From positions 868,001-932,000 of the forward strand of contig NC_023065.1 of NCBI RefSeq assembly GCF_000513295.1: a DNA stretch of 64,000 bases, written 5' to 3'. Position numbers and translations under genes: made by a program. Under the pieces are notes generated by a model. The model did no database searches. It was given only the letters and a program-made list of their open reading frames with translations, and had not been told where the DNA came from. This DNA is from Magnetospirillum gryphiswaldense MSR-1 v2. GTDB taxonomy: Bacteria; Pseudomonadota; Alphaproteobacteria; Rhodospirillales; Magnetospirillaceae. Below are positions 36,630 to 46,961 of the stretch, one piece after another (position 1 is the stretch's first letter; each line of letters opens with the position of its first letter).

Positions 36630-37649
36630 CTAATAAGCGCGGTCGATGCAGAAGTCGATGACGTCGATCATCGCCTGTTTGACCGGGCTGTCGGGGAACA
36701 GGGCCAGGGCGTCGCGGGCGACTTCGCCGTAATGGCGGGCGCGGGCGATGGTGTCGGCCAGGGCGCCGTGCTTTTCCATCAAGGCGATGGCCTGTTCCAG
36801 GTCGCCGTCTTGCTGTTCCAGCCGCTCCACCGTGCGGCGCCAGAATTCGCGCTGCTCGTCGTTGCCGCGACGGAAGGCCAGGATGATCGGCAAAGTGATC
36901 TTGCCTTCGCGGAAATCGTCGCCCACGGTCTTGCCCAGGACCGCCTGCTTGGCCGAATAATCGAGCACGTCGTCGATCAGCTGGAAGGCGATACCCAAAT
37001 TCAGGCCATAGCTGTCGAGAGCGTCTTCCTCGGCCTTGGGGCGGTCGGCGACGATGGCACCGATGCGGCAGGCGGCGGCGAACAGGGCGGCGGTCTTCGA
37101 ACGGATGACTTCCAGATAGGAATCTTCACTGGTGTCGGTGTCGTTGGCGGTGATCAGCTGCAACACCTCGCCCTCGGCGATGACCGAGGAAGCGCGCGAC
37201 AAAATGGCCAGCACCGGCAGCGAGCCGTCTTCCACCATCAGTTCGAACGAGCGGGAAAACAGGAAATCGCCGACCAGCACGCTGGGCTTGTTGCCGAACA
37301 GGGCATTGGCCGAGGCCTGACCGCGGCGCAATTCCGATTCGTCGACCACGTCGTCGTGCAAAAGCGTGGCGGTATGGATGAATTCGACGCAGGCCGCCAG
37401 CTTGACGTGACGCTCGCCGCTATGGCCGGCCAGCTTGGCCGAGGCCAGGGTCAGCACCGGGCGCAAGCGCTTGCCGCCGGCGGCGATGATGTGCCCGGCC
37501 AGTTGCGGGATCAGTTCAACCGGGCTGTGCATACGGTCGATAATGGTGCGGTTGACCTTTTCCAGGTCGTCTTTGACCAGGGACACCAAGGTGTCAAAGC
37601 TCTTGGCCTTCTTCGCCCGTTCTTCTTCCAAGCTCACCACGACTGCCAC
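36630..37649 (-). CDS. Polyprenyl (octaprenyl/decaprenyl) diphosphate synthase
   Basis: Chain-elongating trans-prenyltransferase that supplies the quinone side chain. The 339 residues have the first Asp-rich motif LLHDDVVDESELRRG and the second LIDDVLDY, plus GGKRLRP and GKITLPII. The GTG start at 37649 is chosen because AGGAG lies 8 bases upstream; an ATG at 37670 lies before that site. The closest family is IspB-like long-chain synthases; chain length cannot be read from sequence alone. It is divergent from the methyltransferase gene. Confidence 0.92.
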   Translation of the reverse strand: MAVVVSLEEERAKKAKSFDTLVSLVKDDLEKVNRTIIDRMHSPVELIPQLAGHIIAAGGKRLRPVLTLASAKLAGHSGERHVKLAACVEFIHTATLLHDDVVDESELRRGQASANALFGNKPSVLVGDFLFSRSFELMVEDGSLPVLAILSRASSVIAEGEVLQLITANDTDTSEDSYLEVIRSKTAALFAAACRIGAIVADRPKAEEDALDSYGLNLGIAFQLIDDVLDYSAKQAVLGKTVGDDFREGKITLPIILAFRRGNDEQREFWRRTVERLEQQDGDLEQAIALMEKHGALADTIARARHYGEVARDALALFPDSPVKQAMIDVIDFCIDRAY

Positions 37650-37761
37650 TCGACCCACTCCTGAAATCATCTGTGTCCCTGCCGCAGCGAGAACATAGGC
37701 TTGCGGCGGAAAGTCGGTCAAGCTTACAAGCACGAGTCACTCATGCAAAAGGATGCCTTTG

Positions 37762-38511
37762 ATGCTGTCCCCGCCGCATATCCCCACCACGACCGACCAA
37801 TTCCTGGGCGGCAGGCTGGTCTTGCGCCAGCCCATGGATGGCTATCGTGCCGGCTCGGACCCCGTGTTTTTAGCCGCCGCCGTCGATGCCCGGGCCGGTG
37901 AAAGGATCCTTGATCTGGGCTCGGGTGTGGGCACCGCCGGGCTGTGCCTGCTGGCCCGTGTCGACGGTATCCATGTCACCGGGCTGGAATTACAGTCGCA
38001 ACTGGCGGATTTGGCTCAAGCCAACGCGGTGGAAAATGGCTTGGATGGGCGCTACACCGTGGTCCAGGGCTGTCTGACCAGCCGTCCAGCGACATTGCGT
38101 GGGGTCACCTTCGACCACGTCATCACCAATCCGCCCTGGTACGAGCCCGGCACCATCCGGGCGCCGCGCGCCGATTCCAAGGCTATCGGTCACCTGGAAG
38201 GCGAGGCCGATCTGGCCCAATGGCTGCGGGCGGCGGTCAAATATGTCAAGCCCAAGGGGCGTTTGTGGCTGATCCACCGGGCCGACCATCTGGGTCGCAT
38301 CCTGTCGGGGTTGGAAGGGTTGAAAGTGGGAGAAATCCGCGTCGTTCCCATCTGGTCCAAACAGGGACGCGCCGCCACTCGGGTTGTGGTGACGGCGCGC
38401 AAGGATTCCAAGGCCCCGATGGAGCTGTTGCCCGGCCTGCTGGCGCACGGGGATGATGGGTCTTATACCCCCCAGGCCGAGGCCATCTTGCGGGATGGCC
38501 AGCCCTGGTGA
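37762..38511 (+). CDS. TrmN6/YfiC-like N6-adenine methyltransferase
   Basis: A 249-residue SAM-dependent methyltransferase, with SAM motif ILDLGSGVGTAGL, acidic GLELQ, and the catalytic NPPWYEPG loop (NPPY-type, for exocyclic amino groups). The N-terminal TTDQFLGGRLVLRQPMDGYRAGSDPVFLAAA segment is diagnostic of the tRNA1(Val) A37 methyltransferase group. ATG 37762 has AAGGA 8 bases upstream. The tRNA substrate is inferred from the family. Confidence 0.85.
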   Translation: MLSPPHIPTTTDQFLGGRLVLRQPMDGYRAGSDPVFLAAAVDARAGERILDLGSGVGTAGLCLLARVDGIHVTGLELQSQLADLAQANAVENGLDGRYTVVQGCLTSRPATLRGVTFDHVITNPPWYEPGTIRAPRADSKAIGHLEGEADLAQWLRAAVKYVKPKGRLWLIHRADHLGRILSGLEGLKVGEIRVVPIWSKQGRAATRVVVTARKDSKAPMELLPGLLAHGDDGSYTPQAEAILRDGQPW

Positions 38512-38527
38512 GATGTCGCCGTCGTCG

Positions 38528-38731
38528 CTAACGTACCACCACCTGATTGCTGGACCAGCGGCGGGCCAGCGGGCTGGGCTGGTTCAGCCATTCCTCGAAG
38601 CGGCGGCGCGCATCGGCCTCGGCCAGTTTGCGGTTGATGCGTCCCACATAGGTGACGTTCATGTCGGCGGGGCCGTCGACGGTGCGGCCATCCAGGGTGA
38701 AGGCGAAGCGGTGAGTGGATGACATGGCCAT
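38528..38731 (-). CDS. Small hypothetical protein downstream of lexA
   Basis: A 67-residue basic protein. The start (ATG 38731) has AGGGAG 8 bases upstream. No domain was recognised; residues about 30-55 (GRINRKLAEADARRRFEEWL) should be helical. It starts 21 bases after the lexA stop on the same strand and so is likely co-transcribed and SOS-controlled. Confidence 0.65.
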   Translation of the reverse strand: MAMSSTHRFAFTLDGRTVDGPADMNVTYVGRINRKLAEADARRRFEEWLNQPSPLARRWSSNQVVVR

Positions 38732-38752
38732 GGCGGGGGCTCCCTGCCTTTG

Positions 38753-39463
38753 TCAGTAGCTACGCAGCAGGCCGACCAAGCGGCCCTGCACCTTGACCCG
38801 GTCGGGCGGGAAGATGCGGGTTTCATAGGCTTTGTTGGCCGGTTCCAGGGCAATGGAGGCCCCCTTGCGGCGCAGTCGCTTCAGCGTCGCCTCCTGGTCG
38901 TCGACCAAGGCGACGACGATGGTGCCGGCCTCGGCGGTATCGCAAGAGCGGATGATGACGGTGTCACCATCCAAGATGCCGGCCTCGATCATGGAATCAC
39001 CCTCGACCGTCAGCGCGTAATGGTCGCCGCCGGTCAGCAGGGCGGCGGGAACCTCGACGCTGTTGCTGTGGTCGCGCAGGGCTTCAATGGGCGTGCCGGC
39101 GGCGATCTTGCCGTAAAGCGGCAGCGACACCGCATCGGCCACGCCGGCAACCGGGGCGGCGCCGGCAAAGACGGTCTGGGTGAAATTGCCCTGGATCACC
39201 GTGGGCGAGAACTTGGCCGACGGTGCCGGCAACGGCTGGTCACCCAGGTTGTCCGGCAGCTTGACCACTTCCAGGGCGCGGGCGCGATGGGCGAGGCGAC
39301 GGATGAAGCCGCGTTCCTCCAGCCCGGTGATCAGGCGGTGAATACCCGATTTCGACTTCAGGTCGAGGGCGTCCTTCATTTCATCGAAGGACGGCGAAAT
39401 GCCGGTGGCGCGCAGGCGCTCGTCGATGAACATCAGCAATTCGTATTGCTTACGCGTCAGCAT
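38753..39463 (-). CDS. lexA: LexA repressor
   Basis: SOS-response repressor that cleaves itself when RecA is activated. The 236 residues start [17 protein letters not shown], with a winged helix ([32 protein letters not shown]). The C-terminal peptidase has the Ala-Gly cleavage site region (KIAAGTPI, about residue 120), the Ser of [11 protein letters not shown] and the Lys region of [16 protein letters not shown]. It is preceded by its own GTTC-N7-GTTC box at 39532. Confidence 0.96.
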   Translation of the reverse strand: MLTRKQYELLMFIDERLRATGISPSFDEMKDALDLKSKSGIHRLITGLEERGFIRRLAHRARALEVVKLPDNLGDQPLPAPSAKFSPTVIQGNFTQTVFAGAAPVAGVADAVSLPLYGKIAAGTPIEALRDHSNSVEVPAALLTGGDHYALTVEGDSMIEAGILDGDTVIIRSCDTAEAGTIVVALVDDQEATLKRLRRKGASIALEPANKAYETRIFPPDRVKVQGRLVGLLRSY

Positions 39464-39531
39464 GGATGCATCCCCCCATCCGCCCGGATGAAACGGCGGC
39501 AAAATGGAACAAAGCCTAAACTTCGGCTTTT

Positions 39532-39546
39532 GTTCTATGCCTGTTC
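39532..39546. promoter_or_regulatory. LexA (SOS) box, alphaproteobacterial type
   Basis: GTTC (39532-39535), seven bases, GTTC (39543-39546); the reverse strand reads GAAC-N7-GAAC. It lies 69 bases upstream of the lexA start, as expected for autoregulation. Confidence 0.88.
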
Positions 39547-39577
39547 CGTTTTGTCGTCAAGGGCTTTGATGGGGGAA

Positions 39578-40054
39578 TCACACCGCCTGATAGGTGCCCG
39601 ATTTGCCGCCGGATTTGTGGAGCAGGCGGATATCGGTGATGCGCATGGACTTGTCCACCGCCTTGACCATGTCATAGACGGTCAAGGCCGCCACCGAGAC
39701 GGCGGTCAGCGCTTCCATCTCGACGCCGGTCTGGCCGGTCAGCTTGCAGGTGGCCTGGATGTCCACGGCGTTGCGGGCGGGGTCGAGCTGCAATTCCACC
39801 TTGACCGAGGACAGGGCCAACGGATGGCACAGTGGGATCAGATCGGGGGTGCGCTTGGCCCCCATGATGCCGGCCAGTTGCGCCACCGCCAGTACATCAC
39901 CCTTCTTCACCCCACGCGCCTGGATCAGCGCCATGGTGTCCGCCGCCATCAGCACGCTGCCGGCGGCCACCGCCACCCGCTCGGTCGGCGCCTTGGCCGA
40001 GACATCGACCATGACGGCGTTGCCCAAGGGGTCAAAATGGGTGAGATCGGTCAT
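39578..40054 (-). CDS. moaC: Cyclic pyranopterin monophosphate synthase
   Basis: Second step of molybdenum cofactor synthesis. The 158 residues contain [43 protein letters not shown] and the [26 protein letters not shown] block. It begins 2 bases after trpC. moeA, which often follows in this gene order in other alphaproteobacteria, is absent here. Confidence 0.97.
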   Translation of the reverse strand: MTDLTHFDPLGNAVMVDVSAKAPTERVAVAAGSVLMAADTMALIQARGVKKGDVLAVAQLAGIMGAKRTPDLIPLCHPLALSSVKVELQLDPARNAVDIQATCKLTGQTGVEMEALTAVSVAALTVYDMVKAVDKSMRITDIRLLHKSGGKSGTYQAV

Positions 40055-40056
40055 GG

Positions 40057-40860
40057 TCAGACCTTGGCCCCGGCCAGCAGGATCTTGGTGGCCATTTCCA
40101 CATCGGGGCGTTTCATCAGTGATTCACCGATCAGGAAACGCTTGGCCCCGGCATTGATCATGCGTTTGATGTCGGCGGGGCTGTCGATGCCGCTTTCGCA
40201 CACCAGCTGGCGGTCGGCGGGGATCAGGGGGGCCAGCCGTTCGGTGGTGCCCAGATCGGTCTTCATGATCTTGAGATCGCGGTTGTTGACGCCGATCAGC
40301 TTCGATTTCAGCTTCAACGCCCGTTCCAACTCGGCCTCGTCGTGCACTTCGATCAGCACGTCCATGCCGTAACCAAGCGCGATATCTTCCATGTTCGACA
40401 ATTCGGCATCGGTCAGGGCCGAGACGATCAGCAAGATGCAATCGGCGCCGAGCGCGCGGGATTCGACGATCTGATAGGGGTCGACGACGAAATCCTTGCG
40501 GATCACCGGCAAATCGACGGCGGAGCGGGCTTCGCCCAGATGGGCGTCGGTGCCCTGGAAGAACTTGTTGGTCAGCACCGACAGGCAGGCGGCGCCGGCG
40601 CGGGCATAGGCGCGGGCCAGTTGCGCCGGCTCGAAAGTGCTGCGGATCAGTCCGGCCGAGGGCGAGGCCTTCTTGATTTCGGCGATCAGGCCGATACCGA
40701 TTTCCTCCACCTTCTTGTCCAGCGCGGCGGCGAAGCCGCGCGGCGGCGCTTGGTCCTGGGCCCGGCGCAGCAATTCCTGGATCGGGCGCTGGCTTTTGTG
40801 CAGGGCCACTTCCTTGCGCTTGTCGTCGCAGATGCGGTCGAGGATGGTACCGGTGCTCAT
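40057..40860 (-). CDS. trpC: Indole-3-glycerol phosphate synthase
   Basis: Tryptophan synthesis, TIM barrel enzyme that cyclises CdRP. The 267 residues show [66 protein letters not shown] and [11 protein letters not shown]. The ATG at 40860 begins one base after the trpD stop region. Confidence 0.97.
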   Translation of the reverse strand: MSTGTILDRICDDKRKEVALHKSQRPIQELLRRAQDQAPPRGFAAALDKKVEEIGIGLIAEIKKASPSAGLIRSTFEPAQLARAYARAGAACLSVLTNKFFQGTDAHLGEARSAVDLPVIRKDFVVDPYQIVESRALGADCILLIVSALTDAELSNMEDIALGYGMDVLIEVHDEAELERALKLKSKLIGVNNRDLKIMKTDLGTTERLAPLIPADRQLVCESGIDSPADIKRMINAGAKRFLIGESLMKRPDVEMATKILLAGAKV

Positions 40861-40861
40861 G

Positions 40862-41905
40862 TCAAATCTCGCGGTTGGTGATGGCGACCATGCGGTCGAG
40901 GGCAGCCTTGGCCGCGCCGTCATCGATGGATTTGGCCGCCAGGGTCACGCCGTCCTTGAGGTCGGCGGCCTTGCCGGCGACCACCAGGGCAGCGCCGGCA
41001 TTGAACAAGACGATGTCGCGATAGGCGCCGGGCGCGCCCTCCAGCAACGCACGCAGGGCGGCGGCGTTGAAGGCGGCGTCGCCGCCTTTCAGTTCGGACG
41101 CATGGGCCATGCGCAGACCGGCATCGCTGGGGCGGATCTCGAAGCTGTGGACCTTGCCGTTCTTCCATTCCGACACCAAGGACGGCGCGGTGATGGTCAG
41201 CTCATCCAGCCCGTCCAGGCCGTGCACGGTCCAGGCGCGCTCCACCCCCAGGCGACCCAGAACCTCGGCCATGGGCTCGACCCATTGGCTGGCGAACACG
41301 CCCAGAATCTGGAATTTGGCCTTGGCCGGATTGGCCAGCGGCCCCAGCAGGTTGAAGATGGTCCGGGTGCCCAGCTCGACCCGCGGCCCGGCCACATGGC
41401 GCATGGCGTTGTGGTGGCGGGGCGCCATCAGGAAGCCGATATTGTTCTGCCACAGGCTTTCCGTCACCAGGGTCATGTCGGCATCGACCTTGATGCCCAA
41501 GGCGGCCAGCACGTCGGCGGAGCCCGATTTGGACGACAGCGCCCGGTTGCCGTGCTTGGCTACCGGCACACCGGCACCGGCGACGACGAAGGCGGCGGCG
41601 GTGGAAATGTTGTAGGTGCCCGATCCGTCACCGCCGGTGCCGCAGGTGTCGATGGCGCCCTCGGGGGCAGCGACGGCCAAGGCCTTGGCCCGCATGATGC
41701 GGGCGGCGCCGGTGATTTCCTCGACGGTTTCGCCGCGCACCCGCAGCGCCATCAGCAAGCCGCCGATCTGCGCCGGGGTGGCGTCGCCGGACATGATGAC
41801 CTCGAACACTTCCTCGGCCTGATCCTCGGACATGGTGTGACCGGCGGCGACGCGGCCGATCACTTCCTTCATCAACGACAGGCTGGCGGGGGCGGGGCTG
41901 TTCAT
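40862..41905 (-). CDS. trpD: Anthranilate phosphoribosyltransferase
   Basis: Attaches phosphoribose to anthranilate in tryptophan synthesis. The 347 residues show DTCGTGGDGSGTYNISTAAAFVVAGAGVPVAKHGNRALSSKSGSADVL and the VELGTRTIFNLLGPLANPA block. Its ATG (41905) overlaps the trpG stop by one base (TGATG type). Confidence 0.97.
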   Translation of the reverse strand: MNSPAPASLSLMKEVIGRVAAGHTMSEDQAEEVFEVIMSGDATPAQIGGLLMALRVRGETVEEITGAARIMRAKALAVAAPEGAIDTCGTGGDGSGTYNISTAAAFVVAGAGVPVAKHGNRALSSKSGSADVLAALGIKVDADMTLVTESLWQNNIGFLMAPRHHNAMRHVAGPRVELGTRTIFNLLGPLANPAKAKFQILGVFASQWVEPMAEVLGRLGVERAWTVHGLDGLDELTITAPSLVSEWKNGKVHSFEIRPSDAGLRMAHASELKGGDAAFNAAALRALLEGAPGAYRDIVLFNAGAALVVAGKAADLKDGVTLAAKSIDDGAAKAALDRMVAITNREI

Positions 41906-42495
41906 CAGGCGGCGTTCCCTTTGGTGCGGCGGCACAGATCGACGAAATTTTGCAGCATGGCGTGACCATGCTCGGTCTCGATGCTTTCCGGGTGGAATTG
42001 CACGCCCCACACCGGCAGATCGTTGTGGGTCAGGCCCATGATCAGCCCGTCCTCGGTCCAGGCGGAGACGTGCAAGGTGGTGGGCAGGCTGGCGCGGTCG
42101 ACCACCAGAGAATGATAGCGGGTGGCCCGAAACGGCGAGGGCAGACCAGCGAAGCAGCCGGTACCGTCGTGGTGGATGGTGTCCACCTTGCCGTGCATGG
42201 GCTGCGGCGCGCGCACCACGTTGCCGCCGAAGGCCTGGCCCATGGCCTGCTCGCCCAGGCAGACGCCGAACAGCGGCACCTTGCCGGCGGCGGTGCGGAT
42301 CAGGTCCAGGCAGATGCCGGCGCGGTCGGGGTCGCAGGGGCCGGGGGAAATGACGATGCCCTCGGGGTTCAGGGCCAGGGCCTCGGCGACGGAAAGCGCG
42401 TCGTTGCGCCGCACCTCGACCTGGGCGCCCAATTCGCCCAGATAATGCCAAAGGTTGTAGGTGAAGCTGTCGTAATTGTCGATCAGCAGGAACAT
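41905..42495 (-). CDS. trpG: Anthranilate/aminodeoxychorismate synthase glutamine amidotransferase
   Basis: The 196-residue class I glutaminase subunit. Catalytic Cys is in [13 protein letters not shown], and the His-Glu pair is in [13 protein letters not shown]. It supplies ammonia to TrpE or PabB, neither of which is in the window, so TrpG and PabA functions cannot be separated. It is the first gene of trpG-trpD-trpC-moaC. Confidence 0.95.
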   Translation of the reverse strand: MFLLIDNYDSFTYNLWHYLGELGAQVEVRRNDALSVAEALALNPEGIVISPGPCDPDRAGICLDLIRTAAGKVPLFGVCLGEQAMGQAFGGNVVRAPQPMHGKVDTIHHDGTGCFAGLPSPFRATRYHSLVVDRASLPTTLHVSAWTEDGLIMGLTHNDLPVWGVQFHPESIETEHGHAMLQNFVDLCRRTKGNAA

Positions 42496-42574
42496 GGCAG
42501 CAAATCGCCCCGGATGATGGATCAGGGGCGAAGAATGCAGGGGCGGCGCGCTCAGGTCAAGGATTGCCCTGGGA

Positions 42575-43960
42575 TTACCCCGCCTCGACCTTGAAGGCGA
42601 CGCGGAAGCCGCCCCAGTGCCGTCCCTTGACCCAGATGGGGGCCGAGGCTTCCTTCAGCAGCATGAATTTGCCGCCGCCCATGTCGCGGCGATAGGTCTG
42701 CAACAGGAACGGAAGCTGGTTGCGGGCGGACCGCAAGCCGGCACGGTCGGCGAAGAAACGGCGGTTGCGGCAATTGGCGTTGTTCCACACCGGGTCGGCG
42801 CCTTGCGGTTTGGAATATTGTTCCTGGTGGGTGGGCAGATAGCCGTTGCGGTCGACGGCGGCACAGATCAGCAAAAGCGGCGACAGCGCCAGTTGGGCAT
42901 CCTGGATCGGGCGCAAGGTGCGATCGGCGAAATCGTTGAAGCGGGTCAGGAACTGTTCCGGGTTGCTGCCGCTCACCTTGCGGTAATTTTCGTCGAACAG
43001 ATCGGTGATGGCGATCTTGCCTTGATCCACCGCCTGTTCGAACAGGGCGGACAGGGCGGCGGCGGTGTTGCGCGCCGATTCGATGAAGACGCGGTTGGGG
43101 GTGTCATAGCCCTGGTCGCTGATGAAACCCATCAACTCTTCCGAGCGTTGTAGCAAGGTGTTGATGCGCTCGTCCGCCGCCTTCAGATCGTTGCCGGTGG
43201 TTTCCAGGCTGACATTGAAGGTATCGACGTAATCCAGCACCTCTTCACATTGTTCATGGCTGTCGGCGCTGGCCGCCGAGATGTCGGCCACCTTGGCCGC
43301 CACCGTGGTCAGGGCGTTGTCGAAACCCTCGACCGCGGTATTGATGACGCTGACACCTTGGTTGACGTCGCCAGCGGTTTCCACCGTCGCGGCGCTGGCG
43401 CGGACCAGTTCGCCGATGCTTTCCGACAACGAGGCGACGGCGCCGTCGATGCCATTGGTCACGTCCGAGGTGCGCCGCGACAGGGTTTTCACCGCCGAGG
43501 CGACGACGGCGAAACCGCGCCCGGCTTCGCCGGCGCGTTCGGCTTCGATGGTGGCGTTAAGCGCCAACAGGTTGGTCTTGCCGGCGATCACCTGAATGGA
43601 TTGCGCCCGGTTGCCCACTTCCAGCAGCATGGCATCCAGTTGCGACAACTGGCCTTGAATGGCGCGCACAGATTCGGCCAGGGCGGCGATGTCGCCCAGG
43701 GCGGCGCGCACCGTATCAAGCGATTGGCGCGAATTGTCGCCGGCTTCCACTGCCACCTGATTGGTGATCTGCCCGGCTTCGGCAATCTGGGAGATGACGC
43801 TGTCCAACTGGTGGGTGATGTCGCGGATATGGGCAAAGCCGTCGCGCTGCTGGACCACGAACTTGGACACGTCGTCGATGCTGCCGGCGATGTCGGCAAC
43901 CTCGAGCACGAGCTTTTCGACGCGCGCCAGCACCTCGACGGCGAAGGTCTCCGGACTCAT
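42575..43960 (-). CDS. Soluble methyl-accepting chemotaxis receptor with C-terminal sensor domain
   Basis: A 461-residue chemoreceptor with no membrane helix. Residues 1-270 are a long signalling coiled coil with hairpin tip at about 125-155 ([32 protein letters not shown]), where canonical receptors read NAAIEAARAGE. The C-terminal region (about 290-461) carries a Cache-like module seen at the C-terminus of many alphaproteobacterial receptors: [42 protein letters not shown] and [14 protein letters not shown]. The ATG at 43960 has GGAGGAtt upstream. It should signal from the cytoplasm. Confidence 0.9.
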   Translation of the reverse strand: MSPETFAVEVLARVEKLVLEVADIAGSIDDVSKFVVQQRDGFAHIRDITHQLDSVISQIAEAGQITNQVAVEAGDNSRQSLDTVRAALGDIAALAESVRAIQGQLSQLDAMLLEVGNRAQSIQVIAGKTNLLALNATIEAERAGEAGRGFAVVASAVKTLSRRTSDVTNGIDGAVASLSESIGELVRASAATVETAGDVNQGVSVINTAVEGFDNALTTVAAKVADISAASADSHEQCEEVLDYVDTFNVSLETTGNDLKAADERINTLLQRSEELMGFISDQGYDTPNRVFIESARNTAAALSALFEQAVDQGKIAITDLFDENYRKVSGSNPEQFLTRFNDFADRTLRPIQDAQLALSPLLLICAAVDRNGYLPTHQEQYSKPQGADPVWNNANCRNRRFFADRAGLRSARNQLPFLLQTYRRDMGGGKFMLLKEASAPIWVKGRHWGGFRVAFKVEAG

Positions 43961-44064
43961 ATAATCCTCCCTCTCATGCAGTTCGGAGATTCTTGCCGGA
44001 CTCCGTTGGCGCGCAGTTTGTCAGCTTAAAACGGTATTAAAAAGCCGATTTTTGGTATTAGCCC

Positions 44065-44095
44065 TTGACCTTCCAGTCACTGGAGGGTCGAAACT
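44065..44095 (+). promoter_or_regulatory. CueR-type promoter of copA
   Basis: TTGACC (-35, 44065-44070) is followed by a 19-base spacer (44071-44089) with the dyad CTTCCAG-N4-CTGGAGG, then GAAACT (-10, 44090-44095). A 19-base spacer with an inner dyad is typical of MerR/CueR-activated copper promoters, and cueR lies in this operon. Confidence 0.85.
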
Positions 44096-44127
44096 GACCT
44101 GGATGGTAAATGAAAGGTCTTGGCGTC

Positions 44128-46515
44128 ATGGCTGCCCAAAGCGCGGAATTCCTGGTTTCAACCCTGGCTTTGCCAGTGCGCGGAATGACCTGCGCCGCCT
44201 GCTCGACCCGGCTGGAAAAAGTGCTGAACCGCCTGGATGGGGTGGCGGGCGCCACCGTGTCCTTGGCTTCGGAACAGGCGGATATCCGCTTTGATGCCAG
44301 CCGAACCAATCCGGCGACTTTGGCCGAAGCGATCGGCAAGGCCGGCTTTTCCGTCCCCGACGATACGCTGGAACTGACCATCGGCGGCATGACCTGCGCC
44401 GCTTGCTCGACCCGACTGGAGAAGGTCTTGGGCAAGGTGGCCGGGATCACCACCGCCAGCGTCAATCTGGCGACCGAACGGGCGCGGGTAACCTTTGCCG
44501 CCGGCACCGTGGCGGTGGCCGACGTGGTACTGGCGGTGGAGAAAGCCGGCTTCACCGCCCAGGTGGTGGTCGACGGCGACAGCCAGATGGACAAGGAAGA
44601 GGCCGCCCATGCGGCAGACCTGCGCCGTCAGGGCCGCTTGCTGGCGCTGTCCGCCCTTCTTACCCTGCCGCTGGTCGCCGGCATGGTCGCCCATCTCGCC
44701 GGTTGGAGTTGGACCCTTTCCGGCTGGTGGCAATTGGTTTTGTCGGCCCCGGTACAGTTTTGGATCGGCTGGCGCTTTTATGTGGGCGCCTGGACCAGCT
44801 TGAAGGGCGGCAGCGGCAACATGGACGTGCTGGTGGCCTTGGGCACCAGTGCCGCCTGGGGCGTTTCCGCCGTTGCGGTGGCGCAAGGCCATGGCGATCA
44901 CGCCGATCTGTACTTTGAAGGCGCCGCCGTGGTCATCACCTTGGTGCTGCTGGGCAAGCTGCTGGAAACCCGGGCCAAGCGCTCGGCGGCCGGGGCCATC
45001 CGGGCGCTGATGCGCTTGCGCCCGGAAACAGCCCGGGTGGAACGCGACGGCAGGCTGGTGGAAATCCCCGCCGATTCGGTCCATCCCGGCGACGTGGTGC
45101 AAATCCGTCCAGGCGAGCGGGTGCCGGTGGATGGTGTGGTGGTCGAGGGCAATTCGCAGATGGACGAGGCGCTGATCACCGGCGAAAGCCTGCCGGTGGC
45201 CAAGGAGGCGGGGGCGCCAGTGGTGGCCGGGGCCATCAACGGCGACGGCTTGCTGCGGGTGCGCGCCACCCGGGTGGGCAGCGAAAGCACCATTTCCCGC
45301 ATCATCCGCATGGTCCAAGGCGCGCAGGCGGCCAAGGCGCCGGTACAGAAACTGGTGGATCGCATCTCGGCCATCTTCGTTCCCGTGGTGGTGGCCATCG
45401 CCGCCGCCGCTTTTCTGCTCTGGTGGTTGGCGGTGGGCGATGTGGGCCTAGCCTTCGTCGCCGCCGTGTCGGTGCTGGTCATCGCCTGTCCTTGCGCCTT
45501 GGGGCTGGCGACGCCGACGGCGATTATGGTCGGCACCGGCATGGCTGCCCGCCACGGTATCCTGATCAAGGATGCCGAGGCGCTGGAACTGGCCCATTTC
45601 GTCGATGTGGTGGTGTTCGACAAGACCGGCACCCTGACCCTGGGCAAGCCAGCGGTGGTGGCGGTGCAGGGTGATCCGGAGTTGCTGCGTCTGGCCGCCT
45701 CTGCCCAACAAGGCAGCGAGCATCCGTTGGCCGGGGCGGTGCTGGCCCATGCCGCCGGTCTGGACTTGGGCAAACCGGAGAAGTTCAAGGCCTTGCCCGG
45801 TCGCGGTATCGAGGCCGAAATCGAGGGCCATGTCGTGCTGGTCGGCTCGCCCCGGTTGATGGCCGAACGCGGGCTGGATCTGGCCGCTTGGGCCGACGCG
45901 GCGCGGGCCGAGGAAGAACTGGGCCGCACCGTGGTGTGGGCGGCAGCGGATGGTCGGGTACTGGGCTTCATCGCCCTGGCCGACCCGGTCAAGGACAGCG
46001 CCGCCGAAGCCATCGCCGGGCTGAAGGCCTTGGGTGTGCGCTCGGTGATGCTGACCGGCGACAATGCCCGTGCGGCGGCAACGGTGGCCGCCAGCCTGGG
46101 GCTCGACCGCTTCATCGCTGAAGTCCTGCCCGAGGACAAGGAAGCGCAAATCCAGGCCTTGAAGGCGGAAGGCCATGTGGTCGCCATGGTCGGCGATGGT
46201 GTCAACGATGCGCCCGCCCTGGCCGCCGCCCATGTGGGCATCGCCATGGGCACCGGCACCGACGTGGCCATGCAGGCGGCGGGGATCACCCTGGTCAAGG
46301 GCGATCCGGCCCTGCTGCCCGCCGCCTTGTCCATTTCGCGGGCGACGCGGGCCAAGATCCGGCAAAATCTGTTCTGGGCCTTTTTCTATAACGTGGTGGC
46401 CATTCCGCTGGCGGCGCTGGCCTTGCTGACCCCGGTCATCGCCGGGGCGGCCATGGCTTTTTCCAGCGTGTCGGTGGTGTCCAATTCGTTGTTGCTGCGG
46501 CGCTGGAGGGGATGA
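44128..46515 (+). CDS. copA: Copper-translocating P1B-type ATPase
   Basis: Exports Cu(I) from the cytoplasm. The 795 residues carry two N-terminal heavy-metal domains (GMTCAACS at about 19-26 and 87-94), eight membrane helices, the actuator TGES, the ion-binding CPC in IACPCALGLATPT, the phosphorylation DKTGTLT, the ATP-site SEHPLA and GDGVNDAP. The start 44128 is preferred to 44110 because transcription should begin near 44102. Its TGA lies within the ATG of cueR. Confidence 0.95.
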   Translation: MAAQSAEFLVSTLALPVRGMTCAACSTRLEKVLNRLDGVAGATVSLASEQADIRFDASRTNPATLAEAIGKAGFSVPDDTLELTIGGMTCAACSTRLEKVLGKVAGITTASVNLATERARVTFAAGTVAVADVVLAVEKAGFTAQVVVDGDSQMDKEEAAHAADLRRQGRLLALSALLTLPLVAGMVAHLAGWSWTLSGWWQLVLSAPVQFWIGWRFYVGAWTSLKGGSGNMDVLVALGTSAAWGVSAVAVAQGHGDHADLYFEGAAVVITLVLLGKLLETRAKRSAAGAIRALMRLRPETARVERDGRLVEIPADSVHPGDVVQIRPGERVPVDGVVVEGNSQMDEALITGESLPVAKEAGAPVVAGAINGDGLLRVRATRVGSESTISRIIRMVQGAQAAKAPVQKLVDRISAIFVPVVVAIAAAAFLLWWLAVGDVGLAFVAAVSVLVIACPCALGLATPTAIMVGTGMAARHGILIKDAEALELAHFVDVVVFDKTGTLTLGKPAVVAVQGDPELLRLAASAQQGSEHPLAGAVLAHAAGLDLGKPEKFKALPGRGIEAEIEGHVVLVGSPRLMAERGLDLAAWADAARAEEELGRTVVWAAADGRVLGFIALADPVKDSAAEAIAGLKALGVRSVMLTGDNARAAATVAASLGLDRFIAEVLPEDKEAQIQALKAEGHVVAMVGDGVNDAPALAAAHVGIAMGTGTDVAMQAAGITLVKGDPALLPAALSISRATRAKIRQNLFWAFFYNVVAIPLAALALLTPVIAGAAMAFSSVSVVSNSLLLRRWRG

Positions 46516-46931
46516 TGAATATCGGGCAAGCGGCCAAGCATTCCGGCATCGCCGCCAAGACCATCCGTTATTACGAGGAGATCGGGCTGATCCCGCCGGC
46601 GGGACGCACCGCATCGGGCTATCGCGATTATGGCGAGGCCGAGGTGGAGACGCTCAAATTCATCCATAAGGCGCGGTCCTTGGGCTTTTCCGTCCACGAT
46701 GTCGGCGATCTGCTGACCCTGTGGCGCGACCGGGCGCGGGCCAGCGCCGATGTGCGCCGCATCGCCCAGGGCCATGTGGCGGCGGTGGACCGCAAGATCG
46801 CCGAGTTGCAGGCCATCAAGCAGACGTTGGAAGGGTTGATCCATCGCTGTCACGGCGACGACCGCCCCGATTGCCCGATCCTGCGGGAATTGGCGCCGGA
46901 TTGTTGCGGCGGCACGGGGCAGGGGCTATAA
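46515..46931 (+). CDS. cueR: Copper-responsive MerR-family activator
   Basis: A 138-residue regulator: MerR helix-turn-helix (NIGQAAKHSGIAAKTIRYYEEIGLIPP), a long dimerisation helix, and the metal loop CHGDDRPDCPIL with two Cys spaced as in CueR (C-x7-C), plus a terminal CCGG. An ATG at 46512 is also in frame; 46515 is better spaced from GGAGG. It overlaps copA. It probably acts on the promoters at 44065 and 50132. Confidence 0.93.
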   Translation: MNIGQAAKHSGIAAKTIRYYEEIGLIPPAGRTASGYRDYGEAEVETLKFIHKARSLGFSVHDVGDLLTLWRDRARASADVRRIAQGHVAAVDRKIAELQAIKQTLEGLIHRCHGDDRPDCPILRELAPDCCGGTGQGL

Positions 46932-46961
46932 CCGGCTTCCGGTTCGGCAGGAGGTATGTGG

